From NCBI RefSeq assembly GCF_001667275.1, contig NZ_LZHV01000041.1, positions 62,001-126,000 of the forward strand: 64,000 nt of DNA. The letters run 5' to 3'. Shown here piece by piece: positions 1 through 8,643 of this stretch. Below the pieces are notes generated by a model. It searched no databases and was not told the DNA's origin. It worked only from the letters and a program-made list of their open reading frames with translations. Within the stretch, counting starts at the first letter, position 1. Each line of letters begins with the position of its first letter. The translations under genes were made by a program, and so were the position numbers. The stretch comes from Mycobacterium sp. ACS4054. Its GTDB lineage: Bacteria; Actinomycetota; Actinomycetes; Mycobacteriales; Mycobacteriaceae.

Positions 1-2855
1 CCGACGTCCTGCTGCCGGCGGCCCTGTGGTCGGAGGCCGAGGGGGTGATGGTCAATTCCGAGCGCAACATGACGCTGTTACAGCCGGCGGTCGCGGCGCC
101 GGGCGACGCAATGCCAGACTGGCAGATCATCGCCCGGATCGCTTGCGAGATGGGCTTTTCGGACGCCTTCAGCTACGGCTGCGCCGAGGAGGTCTTCGAA
201 GAGATCAAGCGGTTCTCGAACCCGAACACCGGGTACGATCTGCGGGGGGTCAGCTACCAGCGGCTGCGCCGGGGCCCGCTGCAGTGGCCGTGCCCGCCCG
301 GGGGCACCGGTGACCGCAATCCCATTCGCTACCTCAACGACGGCGTCAGCCAGGCCCGGCTGGTTCGCGAGGACGGCAGCGCGCCCCGGTTGGCGTTCCC
401 CACCGCGAATGGTCGCGCGGTGTTCTTCGCCCGTCCGCACCTGCCGCCCGACGAAATGGCCGACGACGACTTCCCGTTCGTGTTGAACACCGGCCGCCTG
501 CCGAACCAGTGGCACACGATGACCAAGACCGGCAAGGTGGCCAAGCTGAACAAGCTCAACCCCGGCCCGTTCGTCGAGATCCACCCCGACGACGCCGCGC
601 GGCTGGAGATCACCGACGGCGACGCGATCGAAATCGCTTCCCGGCGTGGCCGCGCCGTCCTGCCCGCCGCGATCAGCGACCGGGTGCGCCCCGGCAACTG
701 CTTCGCCCCGTTCCACTGGAATGACGTCTTCGGCGAATACCTCGCGATCAACGCCGTCACCAACGATGCGGTGGACCCGATCTCGAACCAACCGGAATTC
801 AAAGCCTGCGCCGTCGCGCTGGCGAAAGTCGTTGTGCCCGCGCCGGACCCGGGCGTCAAACCAGCGCCACCGGGCGCCGGCAGTCCGGATCCAGCGGGCA
901 CGGAGGTAACGGAAGTCAGCGTGTCACAGGTCGATGCCCTCGCCGACTTGCTCGGCGTGGCAACGAAACCCGTGCCGGAATTCGACGAGCTCGGCCGCTC
1001 CTACCTTGCCGGGATGTTGACCGCACTTCGGTCGGACGCCGGTCGACGCACGGCCGGGGTGCCGACCCTGCCGCGCAGCGCCCCGTTCGATTCCGACACC
1101 CGGCTGTGGGTGGACGGCCTGCTCGCCGGCCTGTTCTCCCGCAACGATGCGCCCGGGCCAAAGCCGGCCCCGGCGGTCAAGGAAGCGACGCGCAAGCCCG
1201 CCGACCGGGCACCCATCGTGCTGCTGTGGGCATCACAGACCGGGAACGCCGAAGAGCTCGCCGCGGATGTCGCGACGCGACTGCGCGAGGCCGGTTTGCC
1301 GGTGGCGCTGCGCGCCATGGACGACTTCCCCGCCGCCGAATTGGCCACGACGCGGGAACTGCTGCTCATCACCAGCACGACCGGCGACGGTGACCCGCCG
1401 GACAACGGCACCGGCTTGTGGCGCGCATTGACGTCCGACGGGGCACCCGAACTCACCGACACCCGGTATGCCGTGCTGGCCCTGGGTGATTCGAACTACG
1501 ACGACTTCTGCGGTCACGGACGCGGCCTGGACGCCCGCCTCGCCGAGCTGGGCGCGACCCGCATCACCGCCCGCGTCGACTGTGAACCCGACTACGACGG
1601 CCCCGCGGCCAAGTGGACGGGCGACGTCATTGCGGCACTGACCCGCACGCCCACGTCGGTCGGCCGCGACGGCAGAGCTCCAGCGCCGGCGCGGGCTTCC
1701 GCGGTCACCGCGCCCTCGCGGTCCGGTCAGCCGAACACCTACAGCAAGAAGCATCCGCTGATCACCGGCATGGTCCGCAACACCGTGTTGAGCCAGCCGA
1801 AGTCGGCGAAAGACGTGCGGCACTTGGTTTTCAGCCTGCCGGAAGAAACCGTCACCTATGAAGCCGGTGACGCGCTCGGGGTGTGGCCGCGCAACAGCGA
1901 CCAGTTGGTGGACGAATGGCTGTCGGTCACCGGGCTGGACGGACAGACCCCGGTCGAGGTCGGTGAGCACGGTCTGATGTCGTTGCGCTCGGCGCTCACC
2001 GAGCGCATCGAGATCGCCCACATCAGCCGAGACCTGGTGCGATTCGTGCAGGAGCGCACCGGCGATGCGAAACTGGCGGAGCTGCTGAAGCCGGAAAACA
2101 AACGCGCGCTGGCGGATTGGTCGTGGGGCCGGCAGTCCATCGACCTGCTGGCCGAGCTACCGGTCTGGGCGTCGGCCCACGAGTGGTTGCGGGTCCTCAA
2201 ACGCCTTCAGCCGCGGCTGTACTCGATCTCGTCGAGCCCCAAAGCGTGCCCAGGAGAGGTTCACCTGACGGTCTCACCGGTGCGCTACAACTTCCAGGGC
2301 GTCCCGCGCCGCGGGGTGTGTTCGACCTACCTCGCCGACCGCTCCCCCGGCGATCGGGTGGCCGTCTACCTGCAGCCGTCGAGCAACTTCCGGCCTCCCA
2401 GGGATTCGGAGACGCCGATGGTGATGATCGGCCCGGGCACCGGGATCGCGCCCTTCCGCGCTTTTCTGCAGGAACGGCGGGCGCTGGGCCACACCGGAGG
2501 AAACTGGCTGTTCTTCGGCGAGCAGCACGCCGCGACCGACTTCTACTACCGCGACGAGCTCGAGCAGATGCGCACCGACGGGTTCCTCACCGAATTGGAC
2601 CTGGCGTTCTCCCGCGACCAGCGGCAGAAGGTCTACGTCCAGCACCTGATGCGTCAGCGCGGCGCCCAGCTGTGGCGCTGGCTGCAGGACGGCGCGCAGC
2701 TCTACGTCTGCGGCACGGCCGACCCCATGGCCAAGGACGTCGACCGCGCGCTCTGCGATATCGCGGCCGAACACGGCAAGCTCGATCCCGACGCCGCCAA
2801 GGATTACGTCCGGTCGTTGAGCGCCGACAAGCGCTATCACCGTGACGTCTACTAG
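1..2855 (+). CDS. Nitrate reductase / sulfite reductase flavoprotein fusion, 5' part outside the window
   Basis: The reading frame is already open at the left edge (first full codon at base 3), so this is the C-terminal ~950 residues. The first ~285 residues are the end of a molybdopterin oxidoreductase, with the [17 protein letters not shown] and FAPFHWND stretches typical of assimilatory nitrate reductases. From about codon 404 there is a flavodoxin domain ([22 protein letters not shown]). An FAD domain ([16 protein letters not shown]) and an NADPH-binding domain ([22 protein letters not shown], terminal DVY) follow, as in CysJ-type reductases. The fusion should let NADPH electrons pass through FAD and FMN to the molybdenum centre in one cytoplasmic polypeptide. 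Nitrate is the likely substrate; another oxyanion cannot be excluded because the N-terminal half is missing. Confidence 0.88.
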   Translation, partial: DVLLPAALWSEAEGVMVNSERNMTLLQPAVAAPGDAMPDWQIIARIACEMGFSDAFSYGCAEEVFEEIKRFSNPNTGYDLRGVSYQRLRRGPLQWPCPPGGTGDRNPIRYLNDGVSQARLVREDGSAPRLAFPTANGRAVFFARPHLPPDEMADDDFPFVLNTGRLPNQWHTMTKTGKVAKLNKLNPGPFVEIHPDDAARLEITDGDAIEIASRRGRAVLPAAISDRVRPGNCFAPFHWNDVFGEYLAINAVTNDAVDPISNQPEFKACAVALAKVVVPAPDPGVKPAPPGAGSPDPAGTEVTEVSVSQVDALADLLGVATKPVPEFDELGRSYLAGMLTALRSDAGRRTAGVPTLPRSAPFDSDTRLWVDGLLAGLFSRNDAPGPKPAPAVKEATRKPADRAPIVLLWASQTGNAEELAADVATRLREAGLPVALRAMDDFPAAELATTRELLLITSTTGDGDPPDNGTGLWRALTSDGAPELTDTRYAVLALGDSNYDDFCGHGRGLDARLAELGATRITARVDCEPDYDGPAAKWTGDVIAALTRTPTSVGRDGRAPAPARASAVTAPSRSGQPNTYSKKHPLITGMVRNTVLSQPKSAKDVRHLVFSLPEETVTYEAGDALGVWPRNSDQLVDEWLSVTGLDGQTPVEVGEHGLMSLRSALTERIEIAHISRDLVRFVQERTGDAKLAELLKPENKRALADWSWGRQSIDLLAELPVWASAHEWLRVLKRLQPRLYSISSSPKACPGEVHLTVSPVRYNFQGVPRRGVCSTYLADRSPGDRVAVYLQPSSNFRPPRDSETPMVMIGPGTGIAPFRAFLQERRALGHTGGNWLFFGEQHAATDFYYRDELEQMRTDGFLTELDLAFSRDQRQKVYVQHLMRQRGAQLWRWLQDGAQLYVCGTADPMAKDVDRALCDIAAEHGKLDPDAAKDYVRSLSADKRYHRDVY

Positions 2856-2964
2856 GCCGCCGGTGTCGCCCTACTTGTAATAATCCGGAAACATCACGCG
2901 TCTGCCGCTGAAACAACCTCGCTGCACCATTCACTCATTGGTTGCTCCGAGGAGGGACGTAGGC

Positions 2965-3276
2965 GTGGCTCTGGATTTCGAGGGGCCCATCGAGGACACC
3001 GCGCGGGCCATCTGCCCGCTGCAGTGCCGGCTGCGGCGCGCCGCGGAAGACGACCAGCTCGGCGACCGGGTTGATTGGGCCGGATTGCCGATCAACCTGG
3101 ACTACGCGTTCTCACCCCAACAGCGCGACAAGGTCTACGCCCAGCACCTGATGCGCAAACGCGGCACCCAGCTTCGGCGGCGCATGCAGGACAGGGGTCA
3201 GTGGTGCGCCTGCGAGTCCGCGGCCGACGGCCGACGCGGGGCGCGGGACGACGCCGACTCCACGCCCCGTCGGTAG
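2965..3276 (+). pseudogene. Decayed partial copy of the reductase C-terminus
   Basis: This 103-codon frame (GTG start with GGAGGG at 2951-2956) lies 109 bp behind the fusion reductase. Its middle matches that protein's NADPH domain: LDYAFSPQQRDKVYAQHLM against [19 protein letters not shown]. The following YVCGTADPM motif has degenerated to CACESAADG, and the last 50 residues of the domain are missing. The upstream half has no recognisable relation. I read it as a relic of a duplicated reductase rather than a working enzyme. It ends at base 3276, directly against the stop of the convergent next gene. Confidence 0.6.
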
Positions 3277-5628
3277 TCACCTCGGGGCTCGCGGTTCGGC
3301 CGGCCGCGCGACTGATTGCGCGCCGATGTCACTCAGCTCGGTGGCCCGACCGAATAGGTGGCCCTGCGCCAGGCCACACCCAGCCGCGCGGACTGTCTCG
3401 GCCTGCTCGGAGGTTTCGATTCCTTCGGCAATGACGGTCAGGCCGAGGGCTTCACAGAGGCCGATCACTGATCGATACAGCGTCAGGTTTCGTCCGGGCT
3501 CGACACCCGTAGCCAGCCCGCGGTCGAGTTTGACCATCTGCACCGGCAACGAGTGCAAATAGGTCAACGAGTTGTAGCCCCCGCCGAAATCGTCCAAGGC
3601 CACTCTGATCCCCAGGTCGTTCAGGCGTCTGATGGCCACCGCCGCATCGGCGAGGTCCACGATGGGAACCGTCTCCGTAATCTCCAGGACGACTCGTCGC
3701 GGCCCCAGCCCATACCGGGAAAGCGTGCGGCTGATGACCCGTTCGAAGTCCACGCTGCCCAACCGTGCCGCACCGATGTTGATGTGAATGTCCAAGTCAA
3801 GGCCGGACGATTGGATTTGCTCGCAGGCCCGGTCGAGTACCACGGCATCGAGTTCTGCTCCCATGCCATGGGCCTCGGCCAAAGAGACGAAGGTCTGGGG
3901 AGCAATCTGTATGCCGCTGGGTGTGGTCCAGCGGGCAAGCGCCTCGACCGCCACCGGCGTTCCCTCCGGAAGCTTGACGATGGGCTGAAATTTCAGCCGA
4001 AACCCTTCGGGGACACCGCCTTTGGCCTGCCGGAGCGCGGTCGGAAAATCTTCGGAGACGCTGAACGCCGGGCGGTACACCACCGCGGTGTCCTTGCCCA
4101 ACCGCTTGCCGGTGTACATGGAGGTGTCGGCCTGCCTGAGCAGATCGTCTGAGGTCGGAGGCAGTCCGTCACCGCCGGGACTGACCAGGCCCATGCTGGC
4201 GCGCACCCGCACCGACGTGCCGTGCACCGAGAACGGGCTGCGAAGCGCTACCCGCAGCTGGTCGGCGACGAGTTCGGGCGCCTGCACGACACCCGTGATG
4301 AGGATGGCGAACTCGTCACCGCCGATGCGAGCCAGCGTGTCGTCGGCACCGAGGCAACTCCGCAGCCGCGCGCTGATCGCGCAAAGGAGTTCGTCGCCGG
4401 CGGCGTGTCCGAATCGGTCGTTGACCTCTTTGAAATCGTCGATGTCGACGAAGATCAGCACGAACGGCCCGTCGCGGATCGCCTCGTCGAGCCGTTGCGC
4501 CAACAACAATCGATTGGGCAAGTCGGTCAACGGGTCGTGGTAAGCCTGATAGGCGAGGCGGCGTTTGGTGTCGATGAGCTGTTCGGTGAGCATCCGCTGG
4601 ACGCGCATCGCCACTAGGTACCGGGTCGCGACGAGCAGGGCCATCGCGACGTAGGTGCCGATGAAGACGGGGTCGACCCGTTGTCCGATGAGCTGGTGGA
4701 AGCTGATGAGGGCAGTGCTGCCCATGAAACCCACGTAGGGCAGGGTGAGCTGCGCCCAGTTCGTCGGCTGTTCTTCGTCGTGCGCGGGACGGGTCCGGGG
4801 CGGGAAATCCAGCACGCTCCACGCGATGAGCAGCGGAGCGATGACGAAGCCGGTGCCGACCCACAAGTCGAGCTGGGCCACGGCGACGCTGCGAAGGTAG
4901 GCCAGCAGCCGATCCGATGACGTCAGGGTGATCACCGCGGCGGCGAGCAGCATGTAATTCACGCGGGAAGGCAGATACGGCGGATACCACATGGCCACCA
5001 GGACGGCGCTCACCACCACGACGAGTTCGACTGCCGCGATGCCGGCAACGACCGCGGTGTTGGTCGACCGCGGCAGCGCGGCGCCGTGCATGGCCCCCAA
5101 CCGGGCGACGTAGACCAGGTGGAAGAACGCCAGCGCCGCCAACATTCCATCGAGCCCCGCGGTGATGAGGCTCTGCCGGCCAAGCAGCCACGTCCGCGCC
5201 TGCCCGCGAATGGCCGACCCCACCAGCACCAGCATCGCGACGGCAAACAGCAGCCCGGCAACGAAATAGCCGGCGATGGCCCACGGCGGCGCGGTCGCGC
5301 CGCTACCGGCTGTGCGGACCCGCTGCGACAGGGCCTCAGCGGTCAGGAAAACGGAGATGGCCACCAGCAGGATCACCCGCCACCACCGCGCCGGCCCGGC
5401 CACCCGCCGGACGACGAGCAGCCCCGCCAGCAGCGCCACCACGCACAACGTCGCTTCGAGAACGAACTGCACCCGCAGCGCCGTCCCCACTCCCCAAAGC
5501 CCGAGCGCGTTGAACGCCGCCGCGGCAAGGACGACGGCAGACAGGCCGAAACACATGCGGGGACTCAAAAAACGCAACGCGCCCCCAATCCCCCGATACG
5601 ACCTGTCGATCTTGACAGAACCGGGCAA
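3277..5628 (-). CDS. Membrane-bound GGDEF-EAL cyclic-di-GMP enzyme
   Basis: A 783-residue protein. Roughly the first 350 residues hold about nine or ten hydrophobic membrane segments, followed by a GGDEF domain (about 365-530) and an EAL domain (about 545-770). The GGDEF motif is intact (ARIGGDEFAIL, encoded at 4309-4323). The EAL signature (VEALARW) and DDFGGGYNSL loop are present, so both synthesis and hydrolysis of cyclic-di-GMP are possible. The RxxD product-inhibition site before GGDEF reads GADD, so feedback inhibition is probably absent. The membrane part is not one I can name and may be the sensor. It stands alone and converges on the reductase relic. Confidence 0.9.
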   Translation of the reverse strand: MPGSVKIDRSYRGIGGALRFLSPRMCFGLSAVVLAAAAFNALGLWGVGTALRVQFVLEATLCVVALLAGLLVVRRVAGPARWWRVILLVAISVFLTAEALSQRVRTAGSGATAPPWAIAGYFVAGLLFAVAMLVLVGSAIRGQARTWLLGRQSLITAGLDGMLAALAFFHLVYVARLGAMHGAALPRSTNTAVVAGIAAVELVVVVSAVLVAMWYPPYLPSRVNYMLLAAAVITLTSSDRLLAYLRSVAVAQLDLWVGTGFVIAPLLIAWSVLDFPPRTRPAHDEEQPTNWAQLTLPYVGFMGSTALISFHQLIGQRVDPVFIGTYVAMALLVATRYLVAMRVQRMLTEQLIDTKRRLAYQAYHDPLTDLPNRLLLAQRLDEAIRDGPFVLIFVDIDDFKEVNDRFGHAAGDELLCAISARLRSCLGADDTLARIGGDEFAILITGVVQAPELVADQLRVALRSPFSVHGTSVRVRASMGLVSPGGDGLPPTSDDLLRQADTSMYTGKRLGKDTAVVYRPAFSVSEDFPTALRQAKGGVPEGFRLKFQPIVKLPEGTPVAVEALARWTTPSGIQIAPQTFVSLAEAHGMGAELDAVVLDRACEQIQSSGLDLDIHINIGAARLGSVDFERVISRTLSRYGLGPRRVVLEITETVPIVDLADAAVAIRRLNDLGIRVALDDFGGGYNSLTYLHSLPVQMVKLDRGLATGVEPGRNLTLYRSVIGLCEALGLTVIAEGIETSEQAETVRAAGCGLAQGHLFGRATELSDIGAQSVARPAEPRAPR

Positions 5629-5750
5629 AGCCGCGGGCCGTTATCGCTATCCGAAACGGCGAGCGGAAAGGTCTTCATTCAAGCGGCTCCGCCTGCCCGT
5701 GTCGCTTGGCGCGCAAGCCCGGAAGCGCGGTCAGCGGTTAAGTTGGTCGC

Positions 5751-6245
5751 GTGGCGGCAAACAATCTCGGTACACGCCGGACCGCCCGGCGGTTGCTGGC
5801 GGTGTTGTGCGTGGCCGTCGCAGCGGCCGGTCTGGTTGTCGCATGGCGCCTCGATGAACGGGCACAGCCCTGTCGCAGTGTGCGCGAATTCATCGATTTC
5901 AACCGCGACGCCCAGGCGTCGTTGAAAGCGAAGACGCGGTTCGCGCCGCCGGGGTCCTACGAACAAGATTCCGTGCCCACGGACGCCGACTACCGGGTAT
6001 GGCTGGACGGCTTGGCGCAGCGCGCCGACCGGGTCCACACGCCCGGCCTGTCGGACCACGCGCAACGCGCCGCCGCGCTGGCGCGCGAGTATCTGCAAGA
6101 CGTCAAACGGGTGTACGACGACCTGGGCAAACAGGACCCGCTGAACTCGACGTTGCCGCCATCGGCGAAAGCCGCAGCGCAGGCCAACCACGAGTTCGAC
6201 GACGAGATGGGCACCCTGGCACGCGCCTGCCCCGCTCGGCGATAG
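5751..6245 (+). CDS. Membrane-anchored or secreted hypothetical protein
   Basis: 164 residues starting at GTG. An N-terminal basic stretch is followed by a hydrophobic segment (LLAVLCVAVAAAGLVVAW, about residues 15-32) acting as signal anchor. The rest is a charged, probably helical extracytoplasmic domain with two cysteines (CRS near 42 and one close to the C-terminus). No Shine-Dalgarno sequence is seen; TAAGTT at 5739-5744 lies six bases before the GTG, which fits leaderless transcription. I do not recognise a functional family. Confidence 0.7.
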   Translation: MAANNLGTRRTARRLLAVLCVAVAAAGLVVAWRLDERAQPCRSVREFIDFNRDAQASLKAKTRFAPPGSYEQDSVPTDADYRVWLDGLAQRADRVHTPGLSDHAQRAAALAREYLQDVKRVYDDLGKQDPLNSTLPPSAKAAAQANHEFDDEMGTLARACPARR

Positions 6246-6257
6246 CCGGCCGAAGGC

Positions 6258-6338
6258 GGTGGCCCGGTCCTGCGGCGTCGACCCGTCGGAACCGATGTCG
6301 CCGTTGATGTTTCGGTTGTTCATCATGTCGTCGGCGTG
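6258..6338 (-). pseudogene. Detached fragment of the CAP-domain gene (81-bp direct repeat, copy 1)
   Basis: These 81 bases match 10604-10684 in the same orientation with five mismatches by hand count. Translated on the minus strand they give HADDMMNNRNINGDIGSDGS followed by TPQDRA, the same segment found inside the CAP-domain protein at 10385-10879. There is no start, signal peptide or remainder of the domain, so it is a gene fragment. The two copies bracket the three sulfur-oxidation genes. Confidence 0.8.
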
Positions 6339-6674
6339 CGCGGTTGCCGTGCACACGGCCCCCGACGCCGACCCGATTTCCAGTCGCTACAACGCACGGC
6401 CGCTGCCGCGGCCGCAACGTGGTGCGAATAGAAATCACCGCGGTTGAAATCGCTGCCGGATTTCGTGTTCAGAGAGTTTGCGGCACCCGTTCGACGCAGG
6501 CGCCGTCCTGACGCCGCGAAATGGTACGTAAAGCCGCTGCACGCGCGGCGTCTTGGCTTCAAACTTGTCAAACTCCGACAATGGGAACGCCTCGCAGCAC
6601 GTTTGGGTGGGTTTGCTGGCGGCTACGTTTGGACGGTCAGGCCAAGGCGCGGACGGAAGCGATTCGGAAGAACC
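6339..6674. other. Non-coding stretch before the persulfide dioxygenase gene
   Basis: No convincing gene is seen. The frame of the downstream gene stays open back to 6444, but the encoded residues are arginine-rich and do not resemble the family. A weak inverted repeat TTGTC-N7-GACAA lies at 6565-6581. GGAAG at 6666-6670 probably serves as ribosome-binding site for the gene at 6675. Confidence 0.5.
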
Positions 6675-8024
6675 ATGGTGGACGTCTCGATTATCGAAAC
6701 CTCGGGGTTGGGCGATCGTAGTTATCTGGTGAGCGACGGCGTGGTCGCCGTCGTGATCGACCCGCAGCGCGACATCGACCGCGTGCTAGAGCTGGCTGGC
6801 GGTCTGCGCATCACCCATGTGCTAGAGACCCACATCCACAATGATTACGTCACCGGCGGCTTGGCGCTCGCCGACGCCACCGGCGCCCAATACGTGCTTC
6901 CCGCCGGCGAAGAGGTCGACTTCCCGCATCAGCGCATCAACGACGGGGACCGCATCGATACCGGCGGTCTGCACCTGGAGGCGTTGTCCACGCCCGGGCA
7001 CACCCACCACCACACCAGCTACGCGCTCCGGGATGAGGCGGGCCAAACCGTCGGCGTCTTCACTGGCGGATCGCTGCTGTTCGGCAGCACGGGGAGGACC
7101 GACCTTTCCGGCGAAGAGCAGGCCGCGGAACTCACTCGGCTGCAGTATCATTCGGTCCGCCGACTCGCGGACGAACTCCCCGCGACGACGGCGGTCTATC
7201 CCACCCACGGTTTCGGAAGCTTCTGTTCGCCCGCAGCCAGTGACAGTGACGAGTCGACGATCGGCGATGAACGCGACACCAATCCGGCGCTGACCCAGAG
7301 CGAGCAGGATTATGTCGACGAACTGCTGGCCGAACTGTCGGCGTACCCCGCCTACTACGCGCACATGGGCGTGATCAACCGGGCCGGTCCCACCGCTCCG
7401 GACCTGACACCCATCGCACCCGTACACCCCGAGGAGCTCCGCGCTCGGATCGACGCCGGCGAATGGGTTGTGGACTTGCGCAAGCGAACAGCCTTCGCCG
7501 CAGGACATCTGGCGGGAACGTACGGCTTCGAGTTCTCCGGGTCTTTCGTCAATTACCTTGGCTGGCTTTACACGTGGGGTGCGCCGTTGACTTTGATCGG
7601 CGAGGATGCCGAACAGGTGGCGGACGCTCAGCGTGAACTGTCCCGCATCGGCGTCGACCGGCTGACCGGGAGCGCCACCGGCGACATCCGTGCGCTCGCT
7701 GCCGGATCTGAGCTGCGGAGCTATCGCGTGGCGAGCTTCGAGGACCTCGTCGATGCGCTCGACGACGGCCGCGTCATCGTGCTCGATGTGCGCCAGCCCG
7801 GCGAGTTCAACAACGGCCACATCCGCGACGCGATCAACATCGCCTTGCACGAACTGCCTCAGCGCATCGGCGAGCTTCCCCCCGACCGCGAGCCATGGAT
7901 CCATTGTGCCAGCGGCTATCGCGCATCCATCGCCGCCGCGCTACTCGACCGCCAAGACCGGGACGTCGTACTCATCGATGACGAGTACGACAACGCCGAA
8001 AAGCTCGGGATAACAACGCTCTGA
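6675..8024 (+). CDS. CstB-like persulfide dioxygenase-rhodanese
   Basis: 449 residues in three parts. The N-terminal metallo-beta-lactamase domain (1-245) has the ETHIHNDYVTGG metal site, the STPGHTHHH loop and a later THGFGSFC histidine, as in ETHE1-type persulfide dioxygenases. A middle rhodanese-like domain (about 255-350) lacks a catalytic cysteine. A C-terminal rhodanese (about 355-449) has the active loop HCASGYR with Cys411. This MBL-pseudorhodanese-rhodanese order is that of staphylococcal CstB, which turns persulfides into thiosulfate/sulfite. The ATG at 6675 was chosen because it gives the usual family length and has GGAAG just before it; longer in-frame starts add unrelated arginine-rich sequence. 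It forms a probable operon with the next rhodanese gene, 25 bases downstream. Confidence 0.88.
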   Translation: MVDVSIIETSGLGDRSYLVSDGVVAVVIDPQRDIDRVLELAGGLRITHVLETHIHNDYVTGGLALADATGAQYVLPAGEEVDFPHQRINDGDRIDTGGLHLEALSTPGHTHHHTSYALRDEAGQTVGVFTGGSLLFGSTGRTDLSGEEQAAELTRLQYHSVRRLADELPATTAVYPTHGFGSFCSPAASDSDESTIGDERDTNPALTQSEQDYVDELLAELSAYPAYYAHMGVINRAGPTAPDLTPIAPVHPEELRARIDAGEWVVDLRKRTAFAAGHLAGTYGFEFSGSFVNYLGWLYTWGAPLTLIGEDAEQVADAQRELSRIGVDRLTGSATGDIRALAAGSELRSYRVASFEDLVDALDDGRVIVLDVRQPGEFNNGHIRDAINIALHELPQRIGELPPDREPWIHCASGYRASIAAALLDRQDRDVVLIDDEYDNAEKLGITTL

Positions 8025-8049
8025 CACCAATCAGCACTTGGAGTAAATC

Positions 8050-8628
8050 ATGAACGCACCGACCACCGACGCGATCACCTCGATCGACCTGCGCAAGCTG
8101 ATCGAGTCACCCAAAGCTCCACGGGTCGTCGACGTCCGAACCCCCGCCGAGTTCGAGACCGCCCACATCGCCGGATCCCTCAACGTTCCCCTCGACATAC
8201 TGGATCAGCACGGCGAGGAAATCGCCCGGCGCCTCGGGCAAGACGACGACGTCGTACTGGTGTGCCGTTCCGGACAACGCTCGACCAAAGCGCAGGCGCT
8301 ATTGCGCAACGCCGGATTGACCAGCGGGCGGGTCCTCGAAAAGGGGATCACCGATTGGGAGGGCCAAGGTTTCACCGTCGACCGCGGCGCGCAGCGGTGG
8401 GAGCTCGAGCGTCAGGTGCGGCTGGTCGCTGGGTCGGTGGTGCTGTCGTCCGTCCTGGGCAGCGCCGCGATACCACGGCTTAAGTGGGTAGCCGCCGCGA
8501 TCGGCGGTGGCCTGACGTTCGCCGCGTTAAGCAACACATGCGCCATGGCAACGGCGCTGTCAAAACTGCCGTACAACCGCGGTGCGACCTCTGACGTCAA
8601 CAAAGTGCTGTCCCAGTTCGAGGAGTAA
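8050..8628 (+). CDS. YgaP-like membrane rhodanese
   Basis: 192 residues. The N-terminal rhodanese domain (about 5-110) carries VVDVRTPAEFETAHI and the active loop CRSGQRS with Cys72. The C-terminal part is a DUF2892-type membrane domain with two hydrophobic helices ending in NTCAMATALSKLPYNRG. This architecture is that of YgaP, an inner-membrane sulfurtransferase. TTGGAG lies eight bases before the ATG. It probably passes or exports sulfane sulfur together with the preceding CstB-like enzyme. It converges on the sulfite oxidase gene 15 bp away. Confidence 0.87.
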   Translation: MNAPTTDAITSIDLRKLIESPKAPRVVDVRTPAEFETAHIAGSLNVPLDILDQHGEEIARRLGQDDDVVLVCRSGQRSTKAQALLRNAGLTSGRVLEKGITDWEGQGFTVDRGAQRWELERQVRLVAGSVVLSSVLGSAAIPRLKWVAAAIGGGLTFAALSNTCAMATALSKLPYNRGATSDVNKVLSQFEE

Positions 8629-8643
8629 GCCCGGCCCGCGCAC

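Noticed and set aside
2938..2964. Upstream TTG start for the reductase relic
   Set aside because: The GTG at 2965 has a ribosome site at 2951-2956, the TTG has none; in any case the frame looks like a relic.
5679..6356. 225-codon frame on the minus strand opposite the small membrane protein
   Set aside because: Only its first 33 codons (the CAP fragment) are meaningful; the rest is the complement of a better supported gene with a signal anchor.
6565..6581. Inverted repeat TTGTC-N7-GACAA before the CstB-like gene
   Set aside because: Short arms, not near a recognisable promoter, and no related copy elsewhere in the window, so an operator cannot be claimed.
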